Positions 7,494 through 16,268 of a stretch of 64,000 nt of DNA are shown in pieces; the stretch's first letter is position 1, and the number at the start of each line of letters is the position of its first letter. A program made the position numbers and the translations under genes. The stretch is from Hyphomicrobiales bacterium (GTDB lineage Bacteria > Pseudomonadota > Alphaproteobacteria > Rhizobiales > Rhizobiaceae), in NCBI GenBank assembly GCA_900469445.1, contig UBXM01000019.1, forward strand, positions 69,782 through 133,781, written 5' to 3'. Under the pieces are notes generated by a model. It saw nothing but the letters and a program-made list of their open reading frames with translations, ran no database searches and was not told the DNA's origin.

Positions 7494-9554
7494 TCACCGC
7501 CACGAATTGGACTGGGAATAGGCAAGTCGCTGATTGTTCTCCTTCAGCCGCGCATCGATCAGAGCCACGGTCTTCTCGCTCGCATCGCCCTGAATGATGA
7601 TGTCGCCCTGGCGGAAGATGGCAGAACCGCCACCCCGCTTTGAACGTTTGGGATCATAGATATCCACCTGCTCGGACGGCTTTTTACGAAAGGCCACAAG
7701 CTGATTATCAATGCCGCCTATCCCACCGACACCGCCGCCCGGCATGATGGATCCACCTTTGTAAGCCCCCGGAACCAGGGCGCGGAAGACGCTGCCAAGG
7801 ATAGAGCCGAAGCCGCCGCCTGATGAGCCACCGCCACCGAAAGCATTCGACAGAGCCTTCAGCCCATCGTTTAGAGCGAAATTGGCGAGTTGCTTGGCGA
7901 GGTTCGCAACGGCATCCTTGGCAGCCTCGCCGCCCTTGATGAAGCCCGCGAACAGATCACCGATCGACGAAGACAGCGACTGGCCCATTTGATCGAGGCC
8001 AGACATCGCGCCCTCTACATCGCCAGCAGCTCCGGCCGCAGTGCCCTGCACACCCGCACGCATGCTGTCCATGCCGTTCTGCAGACCCTGCATGACGTTG
8101 ACACCGACCGCATGCATTACACGAGACGGCGAATGGATTTGCAGCGGATTTTTGAACCAGCTGACAATCCCATTGCCGATCGAGGTGACGCCAGCCTTAA
8201 GCTGTTCTGCTTTTGCCTTGATCCCCTGCCACAGACCGTCGATGATCTGACCGCCGATCTCGATCATCTGCGCCGGCAGGTTCATGAAGGCGTTGACGAT
8301 ATCCGCTGCAAGTTGGAGAACGCCCCGACCCATCTCTCCAAGTTTTGCAGTGAACCCAGGAATGATCGTGTCAGCGATAGTGCCGAACGTCTGCCAGAAG
8401 TTATTCAGCAGCGCGAGAGCAGAATTCCACGCACCGGCAAAATCGCCGGTCAGGATCTGCGCGATACCGGTCGCCATCAAACGCGCATTTTCCACCAGCC
8501 CCATCAGACTGGTTTTCATGACAGCGACGGCGGTATCGACGATCTGACCAACAATCGGGAATGACGCCCTGATCTGGTCCCAGTTCGTATAAATAGCGAC
8601 AGCAGCCGCAGCCAGCGCGGTTCCCGCCGCAACTGCCGCGATGACAGGCCCGCTGATAGCGCTGACCGCAACGACCATCAGACCCAACGCCGTAACAGCC
8701 GGCCCAACGACTGCGGCGATACCGGCTACCACCGCACCCCACTTCACGATCTGCGGGTCCGTCTGATTAAGGTAGACTGCAAATTCGGTGATCTTCTGGA
8801 CAGCCGCCGTCACCCATTCGATCAGACCGCTATTCGCAATCACGACACCGAGGCCGCGCAAAGCAGCGCCGAGCGAAGACATTGCCTCGGAGAACTTCTG
8901 AGCCTGCGCAGCCGTCTCATCAGAATAGATCCCGCCTAACGCCTCTGCTTTTTCCCCATAACGCTGAAACTCAGCCCCACCGTTGCGGAGCAAGGGAATA
9001 AGGCCGGAAGCCTCATCAGCAATAGCCTCCATATAGAAGGTCATTTCAGCTTGGCTCACGCCAGCCTTTTCAAGGCTGGAATAATACAGCTGCAATGCCT
9101 GCGGACCGGAAAGCCCCCGGAAGGCTTCCGCAGTGACGCCGACTTTCGGGGCGATGGTCTCGAAGAAATCCTTCATCTCTCCGCCGCCACTGGACAGGAA
9201 ATCACCAACCTTGTCCTGCGTATCCTTGAAGATATCGCCGAGCTTCTCGCTCTCGATACCGACCGTCTTGGCGCCGAAAGCAAGTTTCTGGAATTCCTGA
9301 AATCCCGCTCCAGCCAGCCGCGCACTGTTCGAGATCTGATTGATCTCCTGCGACATGCCACTCAGCGCAGCGGTCACCGCCGTGCCCGCTGCGATGACAG
9401 GTGCGGTGACAAACGTCGACATCTTCGCGCCGACCGACTGCATGCGCTTCCCGACCTTGTTGAGGGTAGCAGGAAGGGTATTCAGACCATCCCTGAATGC
9501 AGCAGTATCGATCGAGAGATTGACGCGAAGCGCGCCGATGACGGCAGAGGCCAT
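7494..9554 (-). CDS. Phage tail tape measure protein
   Basis: A 686-residue protein. The N-terminus (DTAAFRDGLNTLPATLNKVG) is the usual tape-measure start; long Ala/Gly-rich helices follow, with hydrophobic segments at residues about 270-325 (for example VVGPAVTALGLMVVAVSA). Near the C-terminus are a Gly/Ser linker (FGGGGSSGGGFGS) and a tail ending NQRLAYSQSNSWR. It sits directly downstream of the tail chaperone frameshift pair, as in lambda (G-GT-H). In siphophages the length of this protein sets tail length; at its size a tail around 100 nm would be expected. Confidence 0.9.
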   Translation of the reverse strand: MASAVIGALRVNLSIDTAAFRDGLNTLPATLNKVGKRMQSVGAKMSTFVTAPVIAAGTAVTAALSGMSQEINQISNSARLAGAGFQEFQKLAFGAKTVGIESEKLGDIFKDTQDKVGDFLSSGGGEMKDFFETIAPKVGVTAEAFRGLSGPQALQLYYSSLEKAGVSQAEMTFYMEAIADEASGLIPLLRNGGAEFQRYGEKAEALGGIYSDETAAQAQKFSEAMSSLGAALRGLGVVIANSGLIEWVTAAVQKITEFAVYLNQTDPQIVKWGAVVAGIAAVVGPAVTALGLMVVAVSAISGPVIAAVAAGTALAAAAVAIYTNWDQIRASFPIVGQIVDTAVAVMKTSLMGLVENARLMATGIAQILTGDFAGAWNSALALLNNFWQTFGTIADTIIPGFTAKLGEMGRGVLQLAADIVNAFMNLPAQMIEIGGQIIDGLWQGIKAKAEQLKAGVTSIGNGIVSWFKNPLQIHSPSRVMHAVGVNVMQGLQNGMDSMRAGVQGTAAGAAGDVEGAMSGLDQMGQSLSSSIGDLFAGFIKGGEAAKDAVANLAKQLANFALNDGLKALSNAFGGGGSSGGGFGSILGSVFRALVPGAYKGGSIMPGGGVGGIGGIDNQLVAFRKKPSEQVDIYDPKRSKRGGGSAIFRQGDIIIQGDASEKTVALIDARLKENNQRLAYSQSNSWR

Positions 9555-9557
9555 GAT

Positions 9558-9968
9558 TTACTTCCGTGAGGAGGAAACCCAGGCGGAGAAAGCAGCAAGG
9601 CTATCCCGCCAATCCTGAGGCTTTTGCTCGGTGGGCTTTCGCCCCCAAAGCAGGTTCTTCAACTTGAAGAAGGTTTCTGATTTTTGCGGCGCATAGGCCG
9701 ACATGAAGGCAACGTGCCAGGCGAGCCAGGCAGTCTCATTGTGCTCTCGCTCCAGGCGCTTAGCCGCGCCGTCGAAGCAATGAGAAATTTCGGTCAGCGT
9801 CATCCGCCAGAACAAGGCGGGATCGAAGCCGACCGAAACCCATTCAATTAGAAGCGGCGCAGGGTCTATCCGCGCGCCGCATTCCGAGGGCGGGAATTGC
9901 CCTTTGCGCCTCCCGCCTTTGGCTGCGGAAATGCCAGTTCGAAAGCCTTGCTGATCGCGACGCCGCAT
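9558..9968 (-). CDS. Tail assembly chaperone, T-domain frame reached by -1 frameshift
   Basis: This open frame overlaps the 3' end of the upstream G-type gene in the -1 register. Coding content begins after KGQFPPSECG; the in-frame ATG at 9968 has no convincing ribosome site and the first 25 codons are G-gene sequence read out of frame. The functional product is therefore most likely the 223-residue G-T fusion (110 residues from the G frame, then 113 from this one). The T part contains FDPALFWRMTLTEISHCFDG and ends in a Trp-containing tail. Such chaperones coat the tape measure protein during tail assembly. Its stop is followed by the tape measure start. Confidence 0.75.
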   Translation of the reverse strand: MRRRDQQGFRTGISAAKGGRRKGQFPPSECGARIDPAPLLIEWVSVGFDPALFWRMTLTEISHCFDGAAKRLEREHNETAWLAWHVAFMSAYAPQKSETFFKLKNLLWGRKPTEQKPQDWRDSLAAFSAWVSSSRK

Positions 9969-10228
9969 TCTTCGATGCCGGCATTAGACGCGATGTTGCC
10001 CGCATCCTTGATGGTGAGATCGTCGTGATTATCCTGCAAGCCAGCCCACAGGACAAAACGCAGCGTCTTCATCTCGAAAGCGTCGCCGGCCTGCATCATC
10101 TTGCCGACTTCCGCGATCGGCTTGCCGAAATGCTCCTCGATTTCGCAAACGGCGTTGATCGAGAAAGACACCTCATATTGCTCATCACCCGCCTTGAGGG
10201 TAACCTTGCCACGAAACGGATTGGCCAT
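9866..10228 (-). CDS. Tail assembly chaperone G-type (GTA gp10-like)
   Basis: A 120-residue protein opening MANPFRGKVTLKAGDEQYEV, resembling the GTA-gp10 family of small tail proteins (FSINAVCEIEEHFGKPIAEV, then a VLWAGLQ motif). It lies between the tail tube gene and the tape measure gene, the normal place for the lambda G equivalent. Near the 3' end the sequence AAAGGGC, in the correct register, allows a -1 shift into the T frame. Unshifted ribosomes stop at 9866-9868. Confidence 0.8.
   Translation of the reverse strand: MANPFRGKVTLKAGDEQYEVSFSINAVCEIEEHFGKPIAEVGKMMQAGDAFEMKTLRFVLWAGLQDNHDDLTIKDAGNIASNAGIEECGVAISKAFELAFPQPKAGGAKGNSRPRNAARG
9899..9905 (-). other. Programmed -1 frameshift heptamer AAAGGGC
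   Basis: Read on the minus strand in the G gene frame, the codons are GCA AAG GGC, so the heptamer A AAG GGC fits X XXY YYZ exactly. Slipping one base back gives AAA GGG CAA and enters the downstream T frame. Upstream, GGGAGG lies three bases before the heptamer and may act as an internal Shine-Dalgarno stimulator. Downstream, a perfect 7-bp stem (9874-9880 with 9854-9860) starts 18 bases after the heptamer. Confidence 0.8.
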
Positions 10229-10917
10229 TACGCGACAACCGCCGAGGTTCCGACACTGGTTTCAGTGACCGTGAAATCATCATTCTTGGCAGTCACCTCG
10301 ACGGTGATTACGTCACCGACATTCGCCACCTTCGGCACGAAGCTGGAGCTCGTTGCGCCAGCGACGACGGTATCATCCGCCTTCCACTGATAAGTGATGT
10401 CGGAGGCGCCGGCCCATACGCCCTGCACCGCCTCAAGCGGAACGCCGACTTTCGCAACGCCTTTGATCGTCGGCGCGACGATATTTTCCGGGGCCGTCGC
10501 GTCCGTCATAGTCGGCTCACCGCTGACTTTGAGGGTCAGCGTCGCGCTCGAAACGTCTTCCACCGACGCATCCTTTTCGTAACCGGAGCGTGAGCAGGAA
10601 AAGATGCACTGCACACCGTTCGGCCAGACGAGGTAAGCGACAAGACGCTTGCCGCGCAGCGAAAGCAAGAACCGATCCGTCACCGAGCCGGGGATATAAT
10701 TCATTTCGAAGCTGGCTTCGCCGCCATCGGTCAGACCGGGAACGAATTCCCGATAACCGTTTGGAGACTGGCTATGCGTCGCCTCCTGCTGATCGTCGGT
10801 TTCGGAAGGCGGCGTGGCCGTCTTCGTTTCCGCAATCAGGAACTTGGTCTGCGGCTCGCTGGCAAGAGCAAGCAGCAGCACGAATCCGTAGCCGATCCGG
10901 GCCTGTGTTTCAGACAT
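10228..10917 (-). CDS. Major tail tube protein with C-terminal Ig-like domain
   Basis: A 229-residue protein. Residues 1-135 (opening MSETQARIGYGF, with GYREFVPGLTDGGEASFEMN) match the beta-sandwich of lambda gpV-type tail tube subunits. Residues about 150-229 form an Ig-like module (VGVPLEAVQGVW, ITYQWKADD, VGDVITVEV) of the sort that decorates phage surfaces and can bind carbohydrate weakly. The gene is immediately before the chaperone pair, overlapping it by one base. The Ig part is an optional module also seen in lambda gpV. Confidence 0.85.
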   Translation of the reverse strand: MSETQARIGYGFVLLLALASEPQTKFLIAETKTATPPSETDDQQEATHSQSPNGYREFVPGLTDGGEASFEMNYIPGSVTDRFLLSLRGKRLVAYLVWPNGVQCIFSCSRSGYEKDASVEDVSSATLTLKVSGEPTMTDATAPENIVAPTIKGVAKVGVPLEAVQGVWAGASDITYQWKADDTVVAGATSSSFVPKVANVGDVITVEVTAKNDDFTVTETSVGTSAVVA

Positions 10918-10918
10918 T

Positions 10919-11308
10919 TCAGGTCTCCCTGTAGTGGATGATGTAGTCGCTGCTGACGCGAAATAGGCGGGTCACATCACCGGCGTCAGCGGCCGGCAGA
11001 TCCCGTTCTGAATCGAGGAAAATTCCCTGAAACCTTGCGTCCCGATAACCGGAAAGGCGAGACCTGATCGCACGCGATGCCTTCATCGCAGAACCGTAGG
11101 TATCGCCGTAACTGTCAATCTGGATCCGCGCTTGCCGGTATCCGGAAGCGCCTTGTGAATGGTAGTCAACCTGACCCGACGCCCGCTGCAAAATGGCATA
11201 CGGCCTTACGCCGTTCCCCTGAGGGGCAGAGAGCCAGTTTATGCGATTGGACAGCACGGCTTGCACTGCCGCATCCGAAAGCAGCAGGCCTATAAACGCT
11301 TCTTCCAT
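10919..11308 (-). CDS. Tail completion/terminator protein (DUF3168 family)
   Basis: A 129-residue protein opening MEEAFIGLLLSDAAVQAVL, with RPYAILQRASGQVDYHSQG, the characteristic look of DUF3168 proteins that cap the tail tube and join it to the head (GTA gp8, lambda gpU role). It lies between the HK97-gp10-like and tail tube genes, the standard position. No cysteine-rich or membrane features. Confidence 0.8.
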   Translation of the reverse strand: MEEAFIGLLLSDAAVQAVLSNRINWLSAPQGNGVRPYAILQRASGQVDYHSQGASGYRQARIQIDSYGDTYGSAMKASRAIRSRLSGYRDARFQGIFLDSERDLPAADAGDVTRLFRVSSDYIIHYRET

Positions 11309-11311
11309 GGA

Positions 11312-11761
11312 TCATTTGCCCTTGGCTGCTTTCTTCGCAACACGCGCCGCAGCTTCCTCGATCGCCGTCCAGAGACGGTGCGTGATGATATGAAGGACAT
11401 TGTTCTTTTGGCTGTCCCACGCCGGTCGCGCAAATGGCTGCGCAGTGTGATTTTCGTTCCCAAATTCCTGCTGAACGCCGGCAGGGTTATTGGCGCCGAC
11501 AAAGGCCTCCGAGAAGTCCTGGCCGCCGCCTTGCGCCTTGTGGAGTGATCTTTGTCGCCGCGTCAATCGCGTGCCGACATCAATGCTCTCCGAGAGGTGA
11601 TACTCATCCTTAGGTGCGAGCGAGCGCATGGACTGAGCCAGAGGCTCACCGGCCTCTTTGAGGACCTTTCGCAAGGTTGCTTTACCCGTTGCCTTTGGGA
11701 GATTTGAAAGAGCCCGTTCAAGCTCTTTCAGACCGTCAATCTTGACTGTGGACTTCGCCAT
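11312..11761 (-). CDS. HK97 gp10-like neck/tail protein
   Basis: About 149 residues from MAKSTVKIDGLKELERALSN, which is the typical start of HK97-gp10 family proteins; the long basic helical C-terminus ends AARVAKKAAKGK. I prefer this ATG to one three codons upstream because GGGA is better spaced for it. The gene overlaps the end of the head-tail adaptor gene. Family members act at the neck during tail joining. Confidence 0.8.
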   Translation of the reverse strand: MAKSTVKIDGLKELERALSNLPKATGKATLRKVLKEAGEPLAQSMRSLAPKDEYHLSESIDVGTRLTRRQRSLHKAQGGGQDFSEAFVGANNPAGVQQEFGNENHTAQPFARPAWDSQKNNVLHIITHRLWTAIEEAAARVAKKAAKGK

Positions 11762-12092
11762 GATCAGCATCCCGAGCGGCCGTTATTTCGAGAAAACGGT
11801 TACGCCCCTCATTGGTCTCTTTGATCCCTTGGATATTCCAGGGCGCACCATCGTAGAAAATGCGGTCGGTGGCCCGGAAATTTCGAGAAGCGATGCTAGA
11901 TCGGACCACAAAGCGGCTCACCAGCACAGATCCGACCTGCCCAGCCGCTTCCTTTTCTCCGTCGCTGACATCCCTGCGACGTGCCCAGACCTTCTGCAGG
12001 TCCGCCCAGATCTCAGTATTCTCGTTAAATTCATTCGTCGTCGTCGTGAAGCGCTGAACGACAATACGACGATCGAGATCACCCGCCTGCAT
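11736..12092 (-). CDS. Head-tail adaptor/head closure protein
   Basis: About 118 residues from MQAGDLDRRIVVQRF, the usual opening of SPP1 gp16-like head closure proteins (LDRRI, then EIWADLQKVWARR and DRIFYDGAPWNIQGI). This ATG follows the previous stop by two bases with a GGGTG site; a start six codons upstream is possible. It works with the connector below the portal to close the filled head. Confidence 0.8.
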   Translation of the reverse strand: MQAGDLDRRIVVQRFTTTTNEFNENTEIWADLQKVWARRRDVSDGEKEAAGQVGSVLVSRFVVRSSIASRNFRATDRIFYDGAPWNIQGIKETNEGRNRFLEITAARDADHGEVHSQD

Positions 12093-12094
12093 AG

Positions 12095-12391
12095 TTACAC
12101 CCGCAGCCATCGATATGGATTGATAAGCGCTTGCGCAGCCCTTGGAATACCTTCACCGCCACTACGGTTCTCGAAAAGGTCACTGACAATCATCATTGCC
12201 GCTACCTTGAACGCACTCGCCGCCTCGGTCGGGACCAAGGCGATATTGCAGTACTGGAGCGCCGTTTTTTCGGCGGCATCCATATAAGCCTGAATGGTGG
12301 CGTCGTCATCGCTGCCGTCGACGCGCAGGTGTGCCTTCACCTCTTCCAAGGTGTAGAGCGGGCCGAGTTGTGTGATGACGACGTTTGCCAT
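12095..12391 (-). CDS. Head-tail connector protein (gp6-like)
   Basis: A 98-residue protein opening MANVVITQLGPLYTLEEVKAHLRVD, the hallmark of HK97 gp6-like connectors (LEEVKAHLRVDG, DDATIQAYMDAAEKTALQY). These form the ring below the portal. The order capsid, small protein, connector, adaptor, gp10 is that of HK97-like phages and GTAs. Highly helical with a C-terminal INPYRWLRV. Confidence 0.85.
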   Translation of the reverse strand: MANVVITQLGPLYTLEEVKAHLRVDGSDDDATIQAYMDAAEKTALQYCNIALVPTEAASAFKVAAMMIVSDLFENRSGGEGIPRAAQALINPYRWLRV

Positions 12392-12394
12392 GGA

Positions 12395-12649
12395 TCAGCC
12401 CTTCTCCGTACCGAGATTGCGCTCGACAGCTTCCTGACCACTGATGGTCGGGTCATTGAAGTCGATCCTGTTCTGATCGACGCTGGTTTTTTCGCGCGGA
12501 TTGGCATCCACGGCCGGATGGCCAGCGTCGATCTGGTCACTCGGCTGGATAGGAGCGCCAGACGGATCAAAGGTTTCTGCCGGCGGGATGTTTGCCGGAT
12601 CTGCGTTCGGGTCGGTCGTTACGACCGTCTTTCCCTGTTTCGCCACCAT
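12395..12649 (-). CDS. Hypothetical protein between capsid and connector
   Basis: About 84 residues from MVAKQGKTVV, chosen because GGAG is ten bases upstream; an ATG 13 codons earlier has no clear site. Very rich in Asp, Pro and Asn, likely disordered. Its place between capsid and connector is often taken by small poorly conserved proteins in HK97-like phages. No function can be assigned. Confidence 0.55.
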   Translation of the reverse strand: MVAKQGKTVVTTDPNADPANIPPAETFDPSGAPIQPSDQIDAGHPAVDANPREKTSVDQNRIDFNDPTISGQEAVERNLGTEKG

Positions 12650-12732
12650 TAGTGCGTTCTCCAGTTGGAAGGATGCTGTTGGCGGCACCCCGCCAACAGT
12701 CGATATTCAGGCAGCCTAACTGGATGCCTCGA

Positions 12733-14007
12733 TTACGCGTTAACCGCGATCTTCAGCGCCCGCATGGGCTCCGGATTATAGACCCCGCCGCCAACACGCT
12801 TGGTTGTGTAGAAGTGCACAAACGGCTTGTTGGTGAAGGGGTCGCGGAGGACCCGGATGCCGACGCGATCGACGACTAGGTAGGTCGCGTCCATGTCGCC
12901 GTAGAGGGCGGCGATGCTGCCGGCCGCGACTCCAGGCATATCCGGGATCTCGACAATGGCTTCACCAGCCAGCGTTGCTGGCTGACCGGCCGCAAAAGAA
13001 GGTTGCCACAGGTAGTTGTTCTGGCCGTCCTTCAGCTTTCGCATTCCGGCCTGAGCCAAGCGTCCTGTATAGAGCTTGGCGTTCTGCCGGAACTCGGCCG
13101 GAAGCGAATAGAACAGGTCGATGAAGCCGTCTGAGGTCAGCGCAGCAGCCGAACCGCTGTTGATCGCCTCGATAGCGCCCCAGGGGTGGCGAGCAGCATG
13201 GGCGCCGCCCGTCACGTAACCGAGGATGCCGTGCGGCTTGTTGACACCATCGCCGGAGAGGAATGCGATACCTTCCTGACGGGCGAATTCGGTATCAACT
13301 TCGTCCGACAACCACTGTTCGAGATCGATGGCAGAGTCGTCGAGCAGCTGCTGGGAGATCGCCGGATTCGCGTAGATTTCCCCGAGAGGGAAGTCGAGCG
13401 AGCCGATCTGCGGCGTGGACGTGGCCGGACGCGCTGCGGTTTCACCAACCCAGCCGGAACCGACGGCACGATCGGTAAAGAGCTTTTTGAAGCCGGCCGT
13501 GGTGATCGAGATAACGCGAGCGTTGGCACGGATTGGCGAAACCCGCTTCAGCTTGCCCGTAATGGTGCGGTCCCACTCCACCGGAGCAAGGTAGCCGCCG
13601 TCTTCGGCAGTACCCTTGGTCATAGCGGCCTGGACATCGCCCTTGCGCATGTGCGCTTTGAAGGCAGACACATATTCCGGATCGCCCGGGATATCGCCGA
13701 TGACACCGGCGCCGATCTTGGCCGCCGCCATCTTCGCATTGACGTCGTCGAGTGCCTTCTGGAAATTTGACTGCAGGTCGCCAACAGCAGCGTTGATCCG
13801 GTCGACCTTCTCGTTCATCACGACATCATCGGATTTCGACTTCAGCTTCTCGTCGTTGGCCTTCTTGAAGTCATCGAACGCGGCTTGGAGCTGGGTCAGC
13901 ATGACCTTCGGATCAGAACTGTCCGCGCGTGGGGCGGCATGAACGGCACGCGGCATATGGGCGAGCGCCGTCGAGGCTGCAAAAGCAGCCAGTGCAATGT
14001 GCTTCAT
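12733..14007 (-). CDS. Major capsid protein, HK97 fold
   Basis: 424 residues from MKHIALAAF (AGGAG upstream; an ATG 43 codons earlier lies in the protease gene). Residues about 30-115 form a helical, charged delta/scaffold domain (MLTQLQAAFDDFKKANDEK). After it come HK97 capsid landmarks: GGYLAPVEWDRTI, RVSPIRANARV, WVGETAARPATSTPQI, and the C-terminal VDRVGIRVLRDPFTNKPFVHFY. The prohead protease just upstream would remove the delta domain. The first 24 residues look like a Sec signal peptide (K2, hydrophobic run IALAAFAASTALA, then AVHA-A), which is unusual for a capsid protein. Confidence 0.92.
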   Translation of the reverse strand: MKHIALAAFAASTALAHMPRAVHAAPRADSSDPKVMLTQLQAAFDDFKKANDEKLKSKSDDVVMNEKVDRINAAVGDLQSNFQKALDDVNAKMAAAKIGAGVIGDIPGDPEYVSAFKAHMRKGDVQAAMTKGTAEDGGYLAPVEWDRTITGKLKRVSPIRANARVISITTAGFKKLFTDRAVGSGWVGETAARPATSTPQIGSLDFPLGEIYANPAISQQLLDDSAIDLEQWLSDEVDTEFARQEGIAFLSGDGVNKPHGILGYVTGGAHAARHPWGAIEAINSGSAAALTSDGFIDLFYSLPAEFRQNAKLYTGRLAQAGMRKLKDGQNNYLWQPSFAAGQPATLAGEAIVEIPDMPGVAAGSIAALYGDMDATYLVVDRVGIRVLRDPFTNKPFVHFYTTKRVGGGVYNPEPMRALKIAVNA

Positions 14008-14017
14008 AGGGTATCTC

Positions 14018-14974
14018 CTAGGATCGAAGCGTGGAAATGAGCCCGGCAAGCCCGGACCAGTCTTCGCCAGCGCCCGGCGTGGCTTCAAGGGCAGCGCCTG
14101 GCGTACCTTTGATCTTATTGAGGCGAGCGCGCGCATCGCTGCGCTTCATTCCCGCCGATACGAGCGACAGTTCAGTCGCCCTGATTTCGTTGACGGTCTG
14201 GTCGCGTGCCTTGGCGCCCTCGTCGACCGTCATGCTGTCCGACGACAGCAGAGCGTCAGCAAAGCCCCGCTCGATTGCCTGCGATCCTGACATGAAGGTT
14301 TCGGAATCCATCCACTTAGCGATCTCTTTCCCTTCGCGGCCGGATCGGGCGGCATAAAGATCAACCATCGCCTGATCGAAGGGCTCAAGCCATTCCGCCG
14401 TTTCACGCATGTCATGGCGATTGCCGACAGCGACAACCCAGCAATTATGGATCATGAGGAAGGAAGCAGCGCCGATCTCGATGTTGTCACCGGCCATGGC
14501 AATGATTGACGCCGCGGAGGCCGCCATGCCCATGACCTTTACCGTGATAGGCTGCGGATGTTCGCGAAGGATGTTGTAGATCGCGATGCCCTCAAACATG
14601 TCCCCGCCTGGGCTGTTGATCTGCACCTCGATCGGCTTCGGGCCGATGGCACGCAGCTGAGACGCAACTCGCTTTGCGGTGATGCCGCCACCAGACCAAT
14701 AGTCCTCGCCGATGACCTCAAACATGGTGATGACGTTGTCGCCAGTCTCCAACGCCCTGATGCCAGCAACGTCATCGGCCCAACGATCAAACACAGCGGG
14801 TTTGGTGAAGGCCGACACGTCGCGGTTGGCTGGAAGCGGAAGAGCGCCTGGACGCACCTTCGCCCGCGGGGTTGTGATCGCGCCACGCGGAGGCTTGGCT
14901 GCAGCACCACCAAGAATAACGGCGGAAGGCTTGGGCTTCGCCGCAACTGTCGGCTTAATCGTCATCGTCTTCAC
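14018..14974 (-). CDS. Head maturation protease, ClpP-related
   Basis: A 318-residue protein. Residues 115-126 hold EVQINSPGGDMF (SPGGD, ClpP oxyanion region), the nucleophile is likely Ser153 in GMAASAAS, and the His is likely His176 in LMIHNC. The N-terminal 60 residues are basic and Pro/Ala-rich. The protease trims the capsid delta domain inside the prohead. It overlaps the portal gene by 20 bases and precedes the capsid gene, the usual order. Confidence 0.9.
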   Translation of the reverse strand: MKTMTIKPTVAAKPKPSAVILGGAAAKPPRGAITTPRAKVRPGALPLPANRDVSAFTKPAVFDRWADDVAGIRALETGDNVITMFEVIGEDYWSGGGITAKRVASQLRAIGPKPIEVQINSPGGDMFEGIAIYNILREHPQPITVKVMGMAASAASIIAMAGDNIEIGAASFLMIHNCWVVAVGNRHDMRETAEWLEPFDQAMVDLYAARSGREGKEIAKWMDSETFMSGSQAIERGFADALLSSDSMTVDEGAKARDQTVNEIRATELSLVSAGMKRSDARARLNKIKGTPGAALEATPGAGEDWSGLAGLISTLRS

Positions 14975-16265
14975 CTTCGTCTCTTCCCGGTTTTTGTGCC
15001 GGCTCTTTCGGATGATCGTCAGCGGGTGCGGGGCTTGCGCCCCCCATCATGGTGTGGGGCGGCGCCTCCCGTTTCGGCAGGTCCATCGCCGCACGTACTT
15101 CATCGACATGCATCCAAGGCGCATGACCACCAGCACCCAACGCCTTGGAGAGGAAGTCGGCCTGATCCTTCAGAGAACCGCGCAGCAGAGCCGCCGGGTT
15201 GAACTTAGCCTCGAATTCCTCGACCTCGTCCTCATTGAGGAGGCAGCGCTCAATGGCTTGCTGCCATGCCTCGAACCATGGGTTCAGCGCGTAGGCGACA
15301 AAGAACTGGCCGAGCGCTTCGATGCCGGAGCCCCAACTCGTCTCGTCGACCATCAGGAGGGGGCGCGGAACGCCCGAGACACGAGCAATTTCCTCCACCT
15401 GCAGTTTGCGCAACTCGGTGAGCTGGGAATCCTTCGCCGTCTGCCCGAACGCCTTCCACTCCATTCCTTCTTCAAGGATGAGGGTCTTCCCAGCGTTCTC
15501 GGCGCCTTCCTTCTCCGCAAGGCTCGCCTTCAAACGTTCGAAAGACTCGTCGGAAAGCTTGCCCTTGTGGGAAAGCGAACCGCCGACGAAGGTGCCGTTC
15601 CGGAACATGCGACCGGATGCCAATTCTGCACTGAGTGCGAGACCAATTGCCTGCTTTGCTTGCTCCACCAGCGAGAAGCCGTGAACGCCATCGAGCGAAA
15701 CGCCACGCAGGTGAAAGATGTCGGATGGTGCGAAGTTGATCTGAGCCCCCTTCGAGGGCTGGTAGACATACTTCATCTGCCAGTCGTCGGTCAGCGTCGT
15801 CGTCATGCGGCGAGAATCCAACGGCACCAGGCGGACGATCGTGTTCTTGCCCGTCCGCAGGCTGCGCGAGCGCACAATCAGAGCATAAGCATCGCGATGA
15901 ACCAGCGCTCGCAGCTGCATGCAGGAACGGAAGTCGAAAGCACTCTGCCAATCATTAGGACGACGGTGCAAGATCCTGAAGAGCGGATGATCTTTGGCTT
16001 TGGACTTGTCGCTGCTTTTGATGAGATGCAGCGGCAGCATGCCTATCGAGTTCGAGATCAGGCTGGCGGCGCGGAACATCGCAGGATTTCGCAGGGCAGT
16101 TTCCGGGTTCACTGTGAAGCCCGAGGCGCTCATCATCCCATCGCGAAGAAGCTCAATCAGACGCGGATCATCCAAGGCCAAGAACTGGGCAACGGAGCCA
16201 ATGTCTGCGCGCGGCGCAACCGAAGAGGCTTCCGGCGCGCGCCGAAAGAAGTCGAAGACACCCAT
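14955..16265 (-). CDS. HK97-family portal protein
   Basis: A 436-residue protein opening MGVFDFFRRAPE. Signature stretches are ALRNPAMFRAASLISNSIGMLPLHL, HPLFRILHRRPN, and GVPRPLLMVDE-WGSGIEALG. It forms the dodecameric DNA channel at one capsid vertex and binds terminase. It follows the terminase gene with a three-base gap. The acidic tail (GEDDDD) overlaps the protease start. Confidence 0.92.
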   Translation of the reverse strand: MGVFDFFRRAPEASSVAPRADIGSVAQFLALDDPRLIELLRDGMMSASGFTVNPETALRNPAMFRAASLISNSIGMLPLHLIKSSDKSKAKDHPLFRILHRRPNDWQSAFDFRSCMQLRALVHRDAYALIVRSRSLRTGKNTIVRLVPLDSRRMTTTLTDDWQMKYVYQPSKGAQINFAPSDIFHLRGVSLDGVHGFSLVEQAKQAIGLALSAELASGRMFRNGTFVGGSLSHKGKLSDESFERLKASLAEKEGAENAGKTLILEEGMEWKAFGQTAKDSQLTELRKLQVEEIARVSGVPRPLLMVDETSWGSGIEALGQFFVAYALNPWFEAWQQAIERCLLNEDEVEEFEAKFNPAALLRGSLKDQADFLSKALGAGGHAPWMHVDEVRAAMDLPKREAPPHTMMGGASPAPADDHPKEPAQKPGRDEGEDDDD

Positions 16266-16268
16266 CCG

